8,032 bases of DNA, taken from contig LJUF01000141.1 of assembly GCA_001303665.1 (NCBI GenBank), forward strand, positions 1 to 8,032, written 5' to 3'. Below, piece after piece: positions 1 through 6,335 of the stretch. Position numbers and translations under genes: made by a program. The first letter of the stretch is position 1. Each line of letters starts with the position of its first letter. The notes below the pieces were generated by a model. It had not been told where the DNA came from, ran no database searches, and saw nothing but the letters and a program-made list of their open reading frames with translations. This stretch comes from Phycisphaerae bacterium SM23_33 (GTDB lineage Bacteria; Planctomycetota; Phycisphaerae; SM23-33).

Positions 1-1
1 G

Positions 2-502
2 GCCGGGAGCGTACGCTGCCTCGCCCGCCGCCGCCGGTCGGCCAGGATGGCGGCGGCAGCCGTTGCCACGGTACTTGCCGGGGCCGGGGCGGCACTATGG
101 CTGTCGGCCCCGGGCGGCGGGCCCGGGCCCCTCGACAGGACTGCCCTGCGGGAAGAGCCCGCCAACCTTCGAGCCGAGATCGAACGCCTTCGGGCCGAGG
201 CCGATTCGAGAACGGCCGTGGTCAAGCACATGCTGGCCATGGAGGGCCGGCAAATCCAGCTCGCTCGGCTCCAACTGGAGTTGGCCAGGCCCGATCCCGA
301 GGTGCAGGTCCGGCAAGAGGTGGAGAAGGCGGCGTGGACCACCGTTTGCGACGCCGACCGGATGTACGAGCAGCCCGGCGCGCGGGAAACGGCCGTCGCG
401 GCCTTTCGCCGCGTCATCCAGCTGTTCCCCGACACGCCGGGGGCGATCGTCGCCCGCATGAGACTATCGAAAATCAACACCCGCGAAGGAGAAATGCTAT
501 GA
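2..502 (+). CDS. Membrane-anchored coiled-coil/TPR-like protein, 5'-partial
   Basis: Function not recognised. The frame is open to the left edge, and the ATG at 47 has no Shine-Dalgarno site in front of it, so the gene probably begins outside the window. Visible order: a basic stretch (RRRRSAR) just before the Met at 47, then a hydrophobic Ala/Val/Leu segment of about 20 residues (MAAAAVATVLAGAGAALWL), which reads as one membrane helix with a cytoplasmic N-terminus. After a Gly/Pro linker comes a charged helical stretch (LRAEIERLRAEAD, about residues 41-80 counted from Met47) that looks like a coiled coil. The C-terminus (AVAAFRRVIQLFPDTPGAIVARMRL) matches a tetratricopeptide-type helix pair, as in YbgF/BamD-like proteins. 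The stop overlaps the next start (ATGA, 499-502), so the two are probably translated together. The layout would suit an anti-sigma-factor-like or envelope scaffold protein, but that is inference. If Met47 is the true start the protein has 151 residues. Confidence 0.6.
   Translation, partial: AGSVRCLARRRRSARMAAAAVATVLAGAGAALWLSAPGGGPGPLDRTALREEPANLRAEIERLRAEADSRTAVVKHMLAMEGRQIQLARLQLELARPDPEVQVRQEVEKAAWTTVCDADRMYEQPGARETAVAAFRRVIQLFPDTPGAIVARMRLSKINTREGEML
486..491 (+). promoter_or_regulatory. Shine-Dalgarno site AAGGAG for the exported coiled-coil gene
   Basis: AAGGAG lies inside the end of the upstream gene, 7 nt before the ATG at 499. It fixes the start at 499 rather than at upstream in-frame codons, where the same frame stays open from about 97. 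With the ATGA overlap it points to translational coupling. Confidence 0.8.
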
Positions 503-1692
503 CAACGCGCACAATCCTGGTGGTATGCCTGGCTGTGACGGTCTTTGCGATGCCCGCGGGGGCCCAGGTGGCGCCGCCCCGACGCGTGCCCGGCGGGGGC
601 GCGCCCAACGAGCCTGGAGGGCGGTTCAGGCCCAGCCCCGCCCTCGAGGCCTCCTGCGTGATCAGGATTGATTTCGATCCGGCCACGCTGCCGCTGAACA
701 CCCAACTCGTCTCTAGCCTCATCCGCAGCGACCCCATCGCAGGCCAGGCGGTCAAGGAGACGGGCTGCGAAGGGTTGGATTGCATCCTCGATCTGGTGCC
801 GCTGGCAACCTCGGGCAACTTTATTGCCAGTGTCATTGCGCGGGCACCGCAGGACAAGGGCGCTACCAAGGACAAGCTCGAAAGCTTTCTGGGGGCCGTC
901 TGCAAGCTGTTGGAAAAGGCGCTTATTGAGGCCGCCCTCACCCGGCAAGCACAATGGAAAGAGGGCTTGCAGCAGTTGGATGGCGAATTGGCGCGGGTTC
1001 AGAGCCGCCTGGAGGACTTGAGGAACAAGCAGCGGGCGCTATCGGCCAAGGCGGGCAGGTTCGAGCTGTCTGGCAAGAACGTGCCGCGCCAAATCGCCCT
1101 ACTGGAGCGCGATAAGGGCAATCTGGAAAATCGGGCCGTGGTGCAGGGGGCCCGGCTGCAGGCCATCCAGGAGCAGATTGCCAAGATAGGCACAGAGGCG
1201 GCTGAAAAGCTGAAAGACGACCCGATCGCCGCGGAGCTGGCCAAGATCGTCACGGTCCGCGAGACCCAGCTTAAGCTTATCGTCGAGGCCCGCAAGCAGG
1301 GCCGGGCGAACGAAGCGGAAGCAGGTGAGGCCGAAGCCAAACTTGCTGAGGCACGCGTCGAACTGGCCAGGCGGCGGGACGAGGTCGCCCGGGCCGCCGG
1401 TGCGGAGTTCATCACAAAACTCAATCAGGAGTTGGTCAACCTGTCCATCAGCGCCGCTGAACAGAAGGCGCAGTTGGAGCTGATGACCAAGTCCCTGACT
1501 GACCTCAAGACGAGGGACATGCTGCGGCTGGCCGACGAGTTCCAACGGCTCGAGACCGAAGCGCAGTTGGCCGAGCGGCTGTGCGCGGACCTGGTCGATA
1601 AGAAGCAGCGTTCGGAGGTGCAGTTCCGCGGCCTCCGCAGCCCCGCAGTGACCATCATCGGGGGCAAGCCCGCCGCCGCGGAAACAAAGTAG
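499..1692 (+). CDS. Exported coiled-coil protein of unknown function
   Basis: 397 residues, family not recognised. Residues 1-22 form a signal peptide (short basic N-region, hydrophobic LVVCLAVTVFAM, and an A-G-A site before Q23), so the mature protein should be periplasmic or at the cell surface. Residues 23-50 are Pro/Gly-rich linker. Residues 52-140 look globular (IRIDFDPATLPLNTQLVSSL) and hold C53, C90, C95 and C135. Residues 145-375 are almost continuous charged heptad-like helix with a few breaks, i.e. a long coiled coil. The end, VTIIGGKPAAAETK, is disordered and basic. No second membrane segment is visible. The block around 67-100 weakly recalls the region after TM1 of Wzz-type chain-length proteins, but the flanking TM helices are missing, so I do not assign it. 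The start is set by AAGGAG at 486-491 and the ATGA overlap with the upstream gene, which suggests the two proteins work together in the envelope. Confidence 0.75.
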   Translation: MTTRTILVVCLAVTVFAMPAGAQVAPPRRVPGGGAPNEPGGRFRPSPALEASCVIRIDFDPATLPLNTQLVSSLIRSDPIAGQAVKETGCEGLDCILDLVPLATSGNFIASVIARAPQDKGATKDKLESFLGAVCKLLEKALIEAALTRQAQWKEGLQQLDGELARVQSRLEDLRNKQRALSAKAGRFELSGKNVPRQIALLERDKGNLENRAVVQGARLQAIQEQIAKIGTEAAEKLKDDPIAAELAKIVTVRETQLKLIVEARKQGRANEAEAGEAEAKLAEARVELARRRDEVARAAGAEFITKLNQELVNLSISAAEQKAQLELMTKSLTDLKTRDMLRLADEFQRLETEAQLAERLCADLVDKKQRSEVQFRGLRSPAVTIIGGKPAAAETK

Positions 1693-1694
1693 CC

Positions 1695-1724
1695 TGTCCG
1701 GGCCCGGTGCGCCGCCACCGGACA
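1695..1724. terminator. GC-rich hairpin between convergent genes
   Basis: Two alternative inverted repeats overlap here. TGTCCGG (1695-1701) pairs with CCGGACA (1718-1724), and inside it CCGGTG (1704-1709) pairs with CACCGG (1716-1721) over a 6-nt loop. It begins 2 nt after one stop codon and lies 10 nt from the stop of the opposite gene, the usual place for a shared terminator. There is no T-run on either strand, so intrinsic termination is uncertain. Confidence 0.4.
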
Positions 1725-1733
1725 CCTGGTGGG

Positions 1734-3053
1734 CTACGAAACAGGCACCAGGTCGGGGTTGGGCATGGGCTTTCGCCCGACCTTGGGCATTTCGTGCCAG
1801 GTGCCGGCGGCCTTGACGCGGACCACGTCGGCGGTGAAGTCGTTGTTGGGGCCGGCAATCAGGAACGAGCCCAGCCCATACATGTCGGCGGGGACCTCCT
1901 CAGCCTCAAACGCGGCGATGCGCTGGGGGTTGAAGCCGCCCGAGACGGCGATCTTGACGTCGCGGAAATATCGGCGGGCTCGCCCGCGGGCGCCGGCGGG
2001 GAGGTCGGCCTGGTCGGCGAGGCAGTCCAGGGCCCGCCGGACGTTGCGGACCAGCCGGGGGCAGACACCGCGCTCTTGGGTGACGTCGTCGGTGGGCTCG
2101 ACGCTCATGTCGGTGAGTTCGGCGGCGGTGTCGCAGCGAACGCCGTGGAGGACATACCTGGCGGCCTCATCCTCCCGGCCGGCTTGCTTCAGGTCGTGCC
2201 ACTTCCTGAAGAAGGCCAGGGCGCAGCGGGTCGAATCGCCCACGCAGTCGTTGTTGGTGTCGACCAGGGCGATGCGCCTGATCCCGGTCGGCAGCAGGCG
2301 GGCGAATTGCAGCATGGCCTCGGTGGTGTCGCGGAGGAAACACAGGATCAGGGAATGCGAGGTGGTGCCGCCGCCGGCGCCGCCCCACCACTGGCCCTGG
2401 GCGGCGGTGGTGACCATGGGCGGCAGGTGCCTTTCCGTGTCGGCGTTGAAGCGCTCCAGCCCGACCTTGTAGGCGTAGCCGTCCGCCGGCTGGGTCTGGG
2501 GGATGTCGAAGCGGGCGCCGAACAGGAACACCGGCTTTCCGCCGGCGGCCGACAGGGCCTCGTAGGTGTTGGTGGCGATCCGCGTGCCGCGGGCCATCAC
2601 CCCAAGCATGGGGGTTTCCAGGATGGCGAAGTCGCGATACCGGCCGCGGACCTTCATGGCCGGGGCCCAGGGGGCGAGCCCGTCGCCGTCGTGGACGGCC
2701 TCCACTTCCAGCCGGTTGAAGGTGTTGTGGAAGCGGTCCTGCCCGTCGAAGAAGCCGCTGCACTCGCGCAGGATGGCGATAGCCTGGTCTATGCCGGCGG
2801 CGATGGAGGCCGGCTGGCGCTTGGTGAAGTACTGCATCTCCACCTCCACGTCGCCGGTGTGCAGCCCGGCGGGGTCGACGCCAGCGGCCTCCAGGGCCGG
2901 GCAGGTTCCGGCGAAGCGGTAGCCTTCAGCGGCCAGGCCGGTAAGGATCTCAGCCGCGTTCCGGAAATACTCGTCGGAATAGCGGCCCCGGCGGATCCCC
3001 GGGTCGATCTGGAAGGTCGAGGCGTCGAGGCGCTTGCCGTCCATGCGGGTCAC
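1734..3053 (-). CDS. pncB: Nicotinate phosphoribosyltransferase
   Basis: 439 residues. Joins nicotinate and PRPP to give nicotinate mononucleotide, the entry step of the Preiss-Handler route to NAD, in the cytoplasm. Family features seen in order: N-terminal SDEYF (26-30); FGARFDIP (178-185); GGGTTSHSL (227-235), where H233 is in the place of the family's phosphorylated His; LVDTNND (263-269); KIAVSGGFNPQRIAAFE (367-383), the phosphate-binding loop; DMYGLGSFL (390-398) with NDFTADVV (404-411); and the C-terminal KVGRKPMPNPDLVPV. Length is normal for the family. The start is a GTG at 3053, supported by AAGGAG 7 nt upstream; the ATG three codons later is too far from that site. It follows the nicotinamidase gene by 21 nt on the same strand, which supplies its substrate. 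The symbol is by function; it belongs to the longer NAPRTase-like branch rather than close to E. coli PncB. Confidence 0.9.
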   Translation of the reverse strand: MTRMDGKRLDASTFQIDPGIRRGRYSDEYFRNAAEILTGLAAEGYRFAGTCPALEAAGVDPAGLHTGDVEVEMQYFTKRQPASIAAGIDQAIAILRECSGFFDGQDRFHNTFNRLEVEAVHDGDGLAPWAPAMKVRGRYRDFAILETPMLGVMARGTRIATNTYEALSAAGGKPVFLFGARFDIPQTQPADGYAYKVGLERFNADTERHLPPMVTTAAQGQWWGGAGGGTTSHSLILCFLRDTTEAMLQFARLLPTGIRRIALVDTNNDCVGDSTRCALAFFRKWHDLKQAGREDEAARYVLHGVRCDTAAELTDMSVEPTDDVTQERGVCPRLVRNVRRALDCLADQADLPAGARGRARRYFRDVKIAVSGGFNPQRIAAFEAEEVPADMYGLGSFLIAGPNNDFTADVVRVKAAGTWHEMPKVGRKPMPNPDLVPVS

Positions 3054-3060
3054 CTGGGTT

Positions 3061-3066
3061 CTCCTT
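3061..3066 (-). promoter_or_regulatory. Shine-Dalgarno site AAGGAG deciding a GTG start
   Basis: On the minus strand AAGGAG lies 7 nt before the GTG at 3053 and 16 nt before the next in-frame ATG at 3044. The spacing favours GTG as the initiation codon of the nicotinate phosphoribosyltransferase. Confidence 0.75.
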
Positions 3067-3074
3067 TCGGACAG

Positions 3075-3623
3075 CTAGGAGACGTCCGCCTTCAGGACTG
3101 ATCGCATTTGCTCCAGGAACAGTTCGTGCGCCTTTCGGTCGAAGGTGGCCACGCCCTTTTCCGGCACCCGCACGCGGTAGCCGCGGATGCGCAGCTCGCC
3201 CACGGCGTACCAGATGCAGATGTTGGTGCAGACGCCGACGACCTCGACCAGGTCGGGGTCCAGCTTGCGCAGCATGGCCGCCAAGCGGGTGCCGTGGAAG
3301 TTGTTGATCGTCCGCTTGCGGACGATGCTGGCGCCCCGGGTGGGCAGCTCGGGGATGATCTTCGCCTCCCAGGTGCCGCGGACGCAGTGGGCCGGCCAGA
3401 TCTTGAACTCGCGGTCGTCCGGGTCGTGTGCGTCGCAGGCGAAGATGACCGGCCAGCCGGCCTTGCGATAGGTGAGGATCTTGCGGCGGACGAACGGGAT
3501 GATCCGGCGGGCGTGGTCGCCGCAGTAGAGTCCGCCGGCGGGGTCGAAGAAGCCGTTGAGCATGTCCACCACCAGCAGGGCGCGGCGCCGGGGCTTCTTT
3601 CGCTTGGTTATGTTCTTGGACAT
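3075..3623 (-). CDS. pncA: Nicotinamidase (isochorismatase-like hydrolase)
   Basis: 182 residues. Hydrolyses nicotinamide to nicotinate and ammonia. The cysteine-hydrolase triad is visible: D20 in LLVVDMLNGF, K103 in IVRKRTINNF, and C136 in GVCTNICIWYA. The metal-binding set typical of true nicotinamidases is also present: D64 and H66 in FACDAHD, and H79 in WPAHCVRGT. This separates it from plain isochorismatases and N-carbamoylsarcosine-type relatives. The N-terminus is a short basic stretch (KNITKRKKPRRR), not a signal peptide, so it is cytoplasmic. The ATG at 3623 has GAGG on the minus strand at a good distance (3630-3633). The nicotinate phosphoribosyltransferase gene follows after 21 nt, and the pairing of product with substrate strengthens both calls. 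Confidence 0.9.
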   Translation of the reverse strand: MSKNITKRKKPRRRALLVVDMLNGFFDPAGGLYCGDHARRIIPFVRRKILTYRKAGWPVIFACDAHDPDDREFKIWPAHCVRGTWEAKIIPELPTRGASIVRKRTINNFHGTRLAAMLRKLDPDLVEVVGVCTNICIWYAVGELRIRGYRVRVPEKGVATFDRKAHELFLEQMRSVLKADVS

Positions 3624-3651
3624 CAGTCACCTCGGGGAATGGCTCCAGGCC

Positions 3652-3657
3652 ATTATA
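3652..3657 (-). promoter_or_regulatory. Candidate -10 element (TATAAT) for the NAD-salvage operon
   Basis: A perfect TATAAT on the minus strand lies 28 nt before the nicotinamidase start, giving a short leader of about 20 nt. The hexamer 17 nt upstream (TGTCCC, 3675-3680) is a poor -35 match. Seen in sequence; promoter activity is inferred. A perfect AT hexamer is notable in such GC-rich DNA. Confidence 0.5.
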
Positions 3658-3689
3658 GTGGAACTGGACCGATGGGGACATTTCCCGAC

Positions 3690-3705
3690 GCCGGCCGGGG
3701 CCGGC
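3690..3705 (-). terminator. GC hairpin directly after the mntP stop
   Basis: GCCGGCC (3690-3696) and GGCCGGC (3699-3705) form a perfect inverted repeat; with a workable loop the stem is 6 bp around 4 nt. It abuts the mntP stop codon at 3706-3708. No T-run follows on the minus strand, so it may be a 3'-end-stabilising or Rho-assisted structure. Confidence 0.4.
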
Positions 3706-4293
3706 CTACAGCCAGATGAAGATGACGGCCAGGACGATGAGGATGGCGCCGCCGACCAGCTCGGCCGGCTTTCCCAGGGCGCGTCCGATCTGCTGTCCGG
3801 CGGTCACGCCGACCAGAGCCATGAGGCCGGCCACCAGGCCGATGATGATACTGGCCTGCCAGATGTGGGCGCCTTTCAGCCCCAGCGAGAATCCCGCCAG
3901 CAGGGCGTCGATGCTGGTGGCCAGCGCCAGCGCCGCCAGCGACCAGCCGCGGGTGGGGTCCTTGGGCTTGACGTGGAGCTGGTACTCGGCGGCGTGCTCG
4001 GCCTTTTCGGCGACGGCGCCGGGGTTGGAACGTAGGGCCTCGTACAGCATCTTCGCCCCGATGAGCCCCAGCACGGCGGCGGCCAGGTAGCTGCCGGCGC
4101 TGGCCAGGACGGCGGCGAGCCGTTGGCCGGCCAGCCAGCCCAGGATCGGCATCAGAAACTGAAACAGCCCCATGTGCCAGGCCAGCCGAAACTTCTGACG
4201 CGGGCCGTGCCATCGCACGCCCACCGCCATGCACACGCTCATGGCGTCCATGCCCAGGCCTACCGCCAGTGCCAGCGTTGTCGTGATGGACAT
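3706..4293 (-). CDS. mntP: Manganese efflux pump MntP
   Basis: 195 residues, close to the 188 of E. coli MntP. Inner-membrane exporter of excess Mn2+, with six predicted helices arranged as two repeats. Each repeat carries the conserved acidic residue: D16 in VGLGMDAMSVCMAVG and D129 in LATSIDALLAGFSLG. A charged cytoplasmic loop (about 86-115, EALRSNPGAVAEKAEHAAEY...) separates the halves. An upstream in-frame ATG at 4320 would add MPAWDNPRP. I chose 4293 because the N-terminus MSITTTLALAVGLGMDA then lines up with the known family start, with the Asp at residue 16 as in E. coli. Neither start has a Shine-Dalgarno site. It is divergent from the NIF3-like gene and 82 nt upstream of the nicotinamidase on the same strand; a terminator-like hairpin and a separate -10 suggest a separate transcript. 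Confidence 0.9.
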   Translation of the reverse strand: MSITTTLALAVGLGMDAMSVCMAVGVRWHGPRQKFRLAWHMGLFQFLMPILGWLAGQRLAAVLASAGSYLAAAVLGLIGAKMLYEALRSNPGAVAEKAEHAAEYQLHVKPKDPTRGWSLAALALATSIDALLAGFSLGLKGAHIWQASIIIGLVAGLMALVGVTAGQQIGRALGKPAELVGGAILIVLAVIFIWL

Positions 4294-4302
4294 TGGCCGC
4301 GG

Positions 4303-4308
4303 ATTATC
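4303..4308 (-). promoter_or_regulatory. Candidate -10 element (GATAAT) for mntP
   Basis: GATAAT on the minus strand ends 9 nt before the mntP ATG at 4293. A start site 6-7 nt downstream would leave almost no 5' leader, consistent with the missing Shine-Dalgarno site. The upstream TTCTCC (4327-4332, 18-nt spacing) is a weak -35. Inferred from sequence match only. Confidence 0.3.
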
Positions 4309-4334
4309 CCATGCCGGCACCGGCCGGGAGAAGG

Positions 4335-4340
4335 TATATT
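4335..4340 (+). promoter_or_regulatory. Candidate -10 element (TATATT) for the NIF3-like gene
   Basis: TATATT differs by one base from the -10 consensus and lies 39 nt before the ATG at 4380, in an AT-rich patch of an otherwise GC-rich divergent gap. I see no convincing -35 hexamer at the usual spacing. Confidence 0.3.
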
Positions 4341-4379
4341 TGGCCGCCCCGCCGGCGTGCGGCGGACCGGAGAATTTCG

Positions 4380-5177
4380 ATGAATACCAACGAGATTCGT
4401 GAGCACCTGCTGTCCAAGGCGCCCTGGGTTGATCGGTCCCGGACGGTGGACACCGTCAAGGCCGGCGACCCGACCCGCCAGGTGCGGACCGTCGGCGTGG
4501 GCTGGATCGCCTCGATCGGCAACCTCCGCGCGGCCGTCCGGCAAGGCTGCGAGCTGTTCATCACCCATGAGCCGACCTTCTGGCATCACTGGGACCCGCC
4601 CGACCACGCCGGGCGCACCGTCGAGCCGGGGCTGACCAAGACCCGGCTGCTGGAAGAGTCGCAGCTGGTGGTGCTGCGCTGCCACGACGTATGGGACAAC
4701 TGGCCGGACATCGGCATCCGCGGCTCGTGGGCGGCCTGGCTGGGGCTGACGGAGTTGGCCGGTGAAAGCGACCATCCCTGGCACGCCATGTACGCCATCC
4801 AGCCGACCCCGCTGCGTGAGTTCGCCCGGCAGGTGGCCCGCAAGATCGCCCCGCTGGGGGAGGACAGCGTCTCCGTCATGGGCGAGCCGGACCGCGTCGT
4901 TTCCCGGCCGGCCATCGGCGTCGGCTGCGGTGGGCCGGACAAGGACATGGTGGACCTCGGCGCCGACGTGCTGATCGTCTGCTACGACGGGGCGTCCTAC
5001 TGGGCGACGCGCCAGCGCCTCGCCGAGTTGGGGGCGGCCGTCATCGCCGTCGAGCACGGCACCAGCGAGATGCCCGGAATGATGAACCTCGCCCGGTACC
5101 TCGGCGGAACGTTCCCCGAGCTGACGGTCCACTACCTCGACAAGCACCCGCGGACGTGGACAGTGACAGCCGATTGA
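4380..5177 (+). CDS. NIF3-like dinuclear metal-centre protein
   Basis: 265 residues. The NIF3/YbgI family forms ring-shaped hexamers with a two-metal site; many are annotated 'GTP cyclohydrolase 1 type 2 homolog' but the true role is unsettled. Visible family features: GCELFITHEPTFWH (56-69), with H63 in place of the usual first metal His; RCHDVWDNWPDIG (100-112), with H102 and D106 matching the H-x-x-x-D ligand motif; and near the end AVEHGTSEMPGMMNLARYL, with H226 and E230 matching the C-terminal GH...E ligands. THEP replaces the common HHP, so one His of that pair is missing. Length is normal for the short form without an inserted PII-like domain. The ATG at 4380 has GGAG 7 nt upstream (4369-4372); the in-frame ATG at 4293 has no such site. 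No signal peptide, so cytoplasmic. It may be read separately from the oxidoreductases, since a strong palindrome lies in the 86-nt gap. Confidence 0.75.
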   Translation: MNTNEIREHLLSKAPWVDRSRTVDTVKAGDPTRQVRTVGVGWIASIGNLRAAVRQGCELFITHEPTFWHHWDPPDHAGRTVEPGLTKTRLLEESQLVVLRCHDVWDNWPDIGIRGSWAAWLGLTELAGESDHPWHAMYAIQPTPLREFARQVARKIAPLGEDSVSVMGEPDRVVSRPAIGVGCGGPDKDMVDLGADVLIVCYDGASYWATRQRLAELGAAVIAVEHGTSEMPGMMNLARYLGGTFPELTVHYLDKHPRTWTVTAD

Positions 5178-5203
5178 CGGAGTCGCGGGTCCTTTGTGTA
5201 GAG

Positions 5204-5227
5204 CCCCGGGTCCCAGGGGACCCGGGG
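5204..5227. repeat. Perfect 11-bp inverted repeat (hairpin)
   Basis: CCCCGGGTCCC (5204-5214) and GGGACCCGGGG (5217-5227) are exact reverse complements separated by AG; a realistic fold is a 10-bp stem with a CAGG loop. It lies 26 nt after the NIF3-like stop and 36 nt before the next start. It could act as a terminator for the upstream gene, though no T-run follows (TCGAATATC). It could instead be a transcript-stabilising stem or a copy of a repeated palindrome. Confidence 0.6.
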
Positions 5228-5263
5228 TCGAATATCAGAACGAGCCCGCTTCGGAGAAGTACG

Positions 5264-6325
5264 ATGACTTCCAAACTCACCGCCAGCGTGGTCGGCGGGG
5301 GCGGCGGGGGAAAGCTCAGTATGAACGCGCTGGTCCAGTCCCAGCGCTTCGAGCTGGTCGCGGCGGCGGACATCAACGCCAAGGTGTGCCGACAGCTTCA
5401 GGAGGCCTATCCCGGCATCAGGACCTTCGCCGGCCACCGGGAGCTGTTCGAGAGCCGACCGACGGACGTGGTGTGCGTGAGCACCTGGGCGCCGTCGCAC
5501 GAGGAGATCGCCCTGGCGGCCCTGGAGCTGCCCCTGAAGGGGATACTGGTGGAGAAGCCTCTGGGCCACACCGCCGAATCCGGCCGACGGATCCTCCAGG
5601 CCGTCCGGGCCAGGCGGCTTCCCCTGGCCGTGCCGCACGGGCTGCTGGCCAAGAAGACGCCGCTGGAAATCATCGCCCGCGTGCAGGCCGGCGAGATCGG
5701 TCAGTTGAAGCTCGTCGAAATCCAGTGCGCCCGCTGGGACATCATCAACGCCGGCATCCACTGGCTGCACTTCTTCGTGAACCTGACCGGCGGCGAGGAC
5801 GTGGACTCCGTGATGGCGGCCTGCGAGTCGAGCACGCGGACCTACCGCGACGGCATGCAGGTGGAGACGACGGCCGTGACGTACGCCCAGACACGCTCCG
5901 GCGTGCGCGTCGTTATGAACACCGGGGACGACGTCCGCGTCAACCGGGAGGACAAGGGCACGCTATTTCGCATCGTGGGTACGGCCGGGCTCATCGAGTT
6001 CTGGGGCTGGGAGAACGGGTACGTGCTGCTGAACGAGCAGTTCCCCGCCGGCCGGCTCATCGAGCCGGAGGAGTTCGACGTCACCGGTCACCGGCGGCAC
6101 CTGGAGAAGCTGGCGGCCATGATCGACAGCGGCGAAGCTGATTATTCGATGCCGGAAACGTCGCTGAAGGCCCTGGAGATGTGCGAGGCGACGTACCTTT
6201 CCAGCCGGCATCGGTGCAAGGTGGACTTCCCCCTGGCCGGTTTCCGGCCGCCGGCGGAAAGCGACTGGGACCCGGGCAGGCCGTACTCCGGCACCGGCGG
6301 CGGCCGCGACGGGCGGAAACTGTGA
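5264..6325 (+). CDS. Gfo/Idh/MocA-family oxidoreductase
   Basis: 353 residues; NAD(P)-dependent sugar or inositol dehydrogenase type, substrate unknown. An N-terminal Rossmann fold begins SVVGGGGGGKLSMNAL (8-23), where six glycines make the GxGxxG turn, and AAADIN ends strand 2 with acidic D36, which favours NAD(H). The catalytic-type motif EKPLG is at 97-101. The C-terminal alpha/beta domain carries GEIGQLKLVEI and NAGIHWLHF, with H166 in the usual catalytic His place. The C-terminal tail WDPGRPYSGTGGGRDGRKL is Gly-rich. No Tat or Sec signal, so cytoplasmic. The ATG at 5264 is chosen because GGAG (5253-5256) lies 7 nt upstream; the frame stays open back to 5156, but that would overlap the previous gene and run through the palindrome. 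A second family member follows after 10 nt, so they form an operon and probably act on related intermediates. Confidence 0.85.
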   Translation: MTSKLTASVVGGGGGGKLSMNALVQSQRFELVAAADINAKVCRQLQEAYPGIRTFAGHRELFESRPTDVVCVSTWAPSHEEIALAALELPLKGILVEKPLGHTAESGRRILQAVRARRLPLAVPHGLLAKKTPLEIIARVQAGEIGQLKLVEIQCARWDIINAGIHWLHFFVNLTGGEDVDSVMAACESSTRTYRDGMQVETTAVTYAQTRSGVRVVMNTGDDVRVNREDKGTLFRIVGTAGLIEFWGWENGYVLLNEQFPAGRLIEPEEFDVTGHRRHLEKLAAMIDSGEADYSMPETSLKALEMCEATYLSSRHRCKVDFPLAGFRPPAESDWDPGRPYSGTGGGRDGRKL

Positions 6326-6335
6326 GGGCATCCCT

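Noticed and set aside
97..498. 5' extension of the exported coiled-coil gene to an ATG at 97
   Set aside because: It would overlap the upstream gene almost fully and put the signal peptide in mid-protein; AAGGAG and the ATGA overlap support the start at 499.
1707..3101. Open frame of 464 codons on the + strand, opposite the nicotinate phosphoribosyltransferase
   Set aside because: It runs antisense to a clearly recognised gene; its protein is Gly/Ala/Val/Asp-rich with no motif, as expected from GC-rich antisense.
4294..4379. yybP-ykoY manganese riboswitch before mntP
   Set aside because: The gap is too short and none of the conserved loop sequences can be seen.
4260..5147. Open frame of 295 codons on the - strand, opposite the NIF3-like gene
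   Set aside because: Antisense of a recognised gene, with low-complexity Arg/Gly/Pro content and no domain.
5156..5263. Upstream start for the first oxidoreductase at 5156
   Set aside because: Would overlap the NIF3-like gene and translate through the perfect palindrome; GGAG at 5253-5256 fits the ATG at 5264, which begins right before the Rossmann fold.
5194..6141. Open frame of 315 codons on the + strand in another frame of the first oxidoreductase
   Set aside because: Arg/Gly-rich shadow of a gene whose own frame carries all family motifs.
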